Shown here piece after piece: positions 20,749 to 21,539 of a stretch of DNA of 21,539 bases. Made by a program: the position numbers and the translations under genes. Source of the stretch: Candidatus Dormiibacterota bacterium (GTDB lineage: Bacteria > Chloroflexota > Dormibacteria > Aeolococcales > Aeolococcaceae); the NCBI GenBank assembly GCA_003135255.1, contig PLAX01000012.1:7419-28957 (forward strand), given 5' to 3'. A model generated the notes under the pieces. It was not told the DNA's origin. It did not search any database and saw nothing but the letters and a program-made list of their open reading frames with translations. Each line of letters begins with the position of its first letter. The stretch's first letter is position 1.

Positions 20749-20753
20749 ACCGG

Positions 20754-21539
20754 TCAGGCCGGTCCCGCGTCCCCCGCGAACGAGATGGGGGCTGCCGAGG
20801 CCTCCTCCAGAGCCGCGACCCGGGCCGCCACCGACGCTGCCAGGGCGACCGCCCGGTGGGCGTGGGGAACTCCGGCCCTCCACTCCGCGTCGAGACCGGC
20901 GGCGCCGAGATGGGCACCGGCGAGCGCCCCGGCCAGGCTGATGGCGGCCCGCCGGCCGGTCCCCGCGGCACCCTGGATGGCGGCCTCGATCTGATCCGTC
21001 CCAGACAGGGCGGTGATGGCCAGATGGAGGGCGGCACCCGGGTCGTCGTCACCCTCCGCGGCAGGAAGGTCACCACCGATGCGGAGGCGCTCCAGGAGGG
21101 CGAAGGGGGCGTCCTCGAGGAGGGACTGGTACACCCGCATCACGGAGGTGGCCAGATCGAAGCGGGTCAGGTCCGCGATGAGCAGCGCGGCGGCCATGGC
21201 GGCGACCGCCGTCCCCTCGTCGGCCCCGGCGAGGGCGGCCACACGGTAGGCGTCCCGGCGCACCCGCGGGCGGTCGAGCGGGGCGAGCAGACCAAAGGGG
21301 ACAGCCCGCAGCAGCAGGCCGGCGGGCCCCGCCTGGGAGGAGCCGGCGAGGCCGCGGCGCCGGAGGTCGTCGGCGTCGAAGCCACCGACGGTGGCGATCG
21401 AATCGGCAACCTCGAGAAGATCGCCGGCCGCAGCCGGCGCCTGAGCCGCACGCTCACCCGCCAGGGCACCGAGGAACGCGGCCTCGATCCGGGCGCTGTA
21501 CGCACTCCCCTGGTGGTCGGGGAGCTCGGGGGGCGCGGC
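20754..21539 (-). CDS. Degenerate ADP-ribosylglycohydrolase-like protein, 5' end outside the window
   Basis: The frame is open from the right edge to the TGA at 20754-20756 (261 codons visible); no ATG/GTG/TTG is in frame before 21263, so the start lies beyond the window. The visible part begins AAPPELPDHQGSAYSARIEAAFLGALAGE, resembling the first helix of ADP-ribosylglycohydrolases (family norm RI.GALLGLAIGD). SSQAGPAGLLLRAVPFGLL corresponds to the GNGAAMR.APLGL region, and ISLAGALAGAHLGAAGLDAEW to the closing AGALAGA..G....P..W helix. The metal-binding TDDT segment and the D-x-D before the last helix (here TGRRAA) are absent. It is probably a non-catalytic relative. It lies 20 bp upstream of rplY. 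Confidence 0.65.
   Translation of the reverse strand, partial: AAPPELPDHQGSAYSARIEAAFLGALAGERAAQAPAAAGDLLEVADSIATVGGFDADDLRRRGLAGSSQAGPAGLLLRAVPFGLLAPLDRPRVRRDAYRVAALAGADEGTAVAAMAAALLIADLTRFDLATSVMRVYQSLLEDAPFALLERLRIGGDLPAAEGDDDPGAALHLAITALSGTDQIEAAIQGAAGTGRRAAISLAGALAGAHLGAAGLDAEWRAGVPHAHRAVALAASVAARVAALEEASAAPISFAGDAGPA

Noticed and set aside
19936..20994. 352-aa plus-strand open frame
   Set aside because: It crosses the non-coding gap and the antisense strand of rplY and the next gene; no domain and no ribosome binding site.
1..21539. CRISPR array, insertion sequence, prophage or attachment site
   Set aside because: No regularly spaced repeats, transposase or integrase motifs, or long terminal inverted repeats were seen; base composition is even along the window.

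Overview
The window is about 21.5 kb of very GC-rich bacterial chromosome with strong GC3 bias. It shows GGAGG-type ribosome binding sites, frequent GTG starts and dense gene packing. An LCP cell-wall ligase, a lipoprotein-anchored importer, an FMN-domain/ApbE/ferric-reductase module, a TL5-type L25 protein and one FtsH-like protease suggest a high-GC Gram-positive-like lineage (Actinomycetota, or a Chloroflexota/Dormibacterota-type soil bacterium). The taxon cannot be fixed from sequence alone. No tRNA, rRNA, CRISPR array, transposase or phage gene was seen.

Layout. Left edge to 1.8 kb, minus strand: a HemG-like flavodoxin followed by an adenine/adenosine deaminase whose metal-binding N-terminus lies upstream of every canonical start codon. 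From 1.9 to 7.7 kb, plus strand: a promoter and a five-gene operon with a lipoprotein binding protein, two permeases, a PotA-like ATPase and a large cytoplasmic metallophosphoesterase. A perfect 11-bp hairpin covers the first permease start. At 7.7-8.7 kb is an NADPH:quinone-reductase-like MDR enzyme. From 8.8 to 11.5 kb is a tight electron-transfer module: haem/FAD/NAD membrane reductase, anchored FMN-domain protein and ApbE flavin transferase. From 11.6 to 13.8 kb is an FtsH-like membrane AAA protease with an HEMGH site.

The convergent gap at 13.8-14.0 kb holds a strong hairpin, then a promoter-like element, a stem-loop and an intrinsic terminator, which together look like a small RNA gene. 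From 14.0 to 16.3 kb, minus strand, an LCP-family protein and a membrane-anchored beta-propeller overlap by ATGA. A very divergent FolC-like Mur ligase diverges from the LCP gene and overlaps, tail to tail, a histidine phosphatase that is itself GTGA-coupled to a GlsB/YeaQ-type membrane protein. An MscS channel diverges from that pair. A 322-bp gap with a terminator-like hairpin and an isolated 19-bp palindrome separates it from the L25 gene. Upstream of L25 is a degenerate ADP-ribosylglycohydrolase-like gene that runs off the right edge.

The systems most worth following up are the transporter plus phosphoesterase operon, the flavinylation module with an atypical acceptor motif, the candidate small RNA, the coupled LCP/propeller pair, and the two apparent pseudo- or neo-enzymes (FolC-like and ADP-ribosylglycohydrolase-like).
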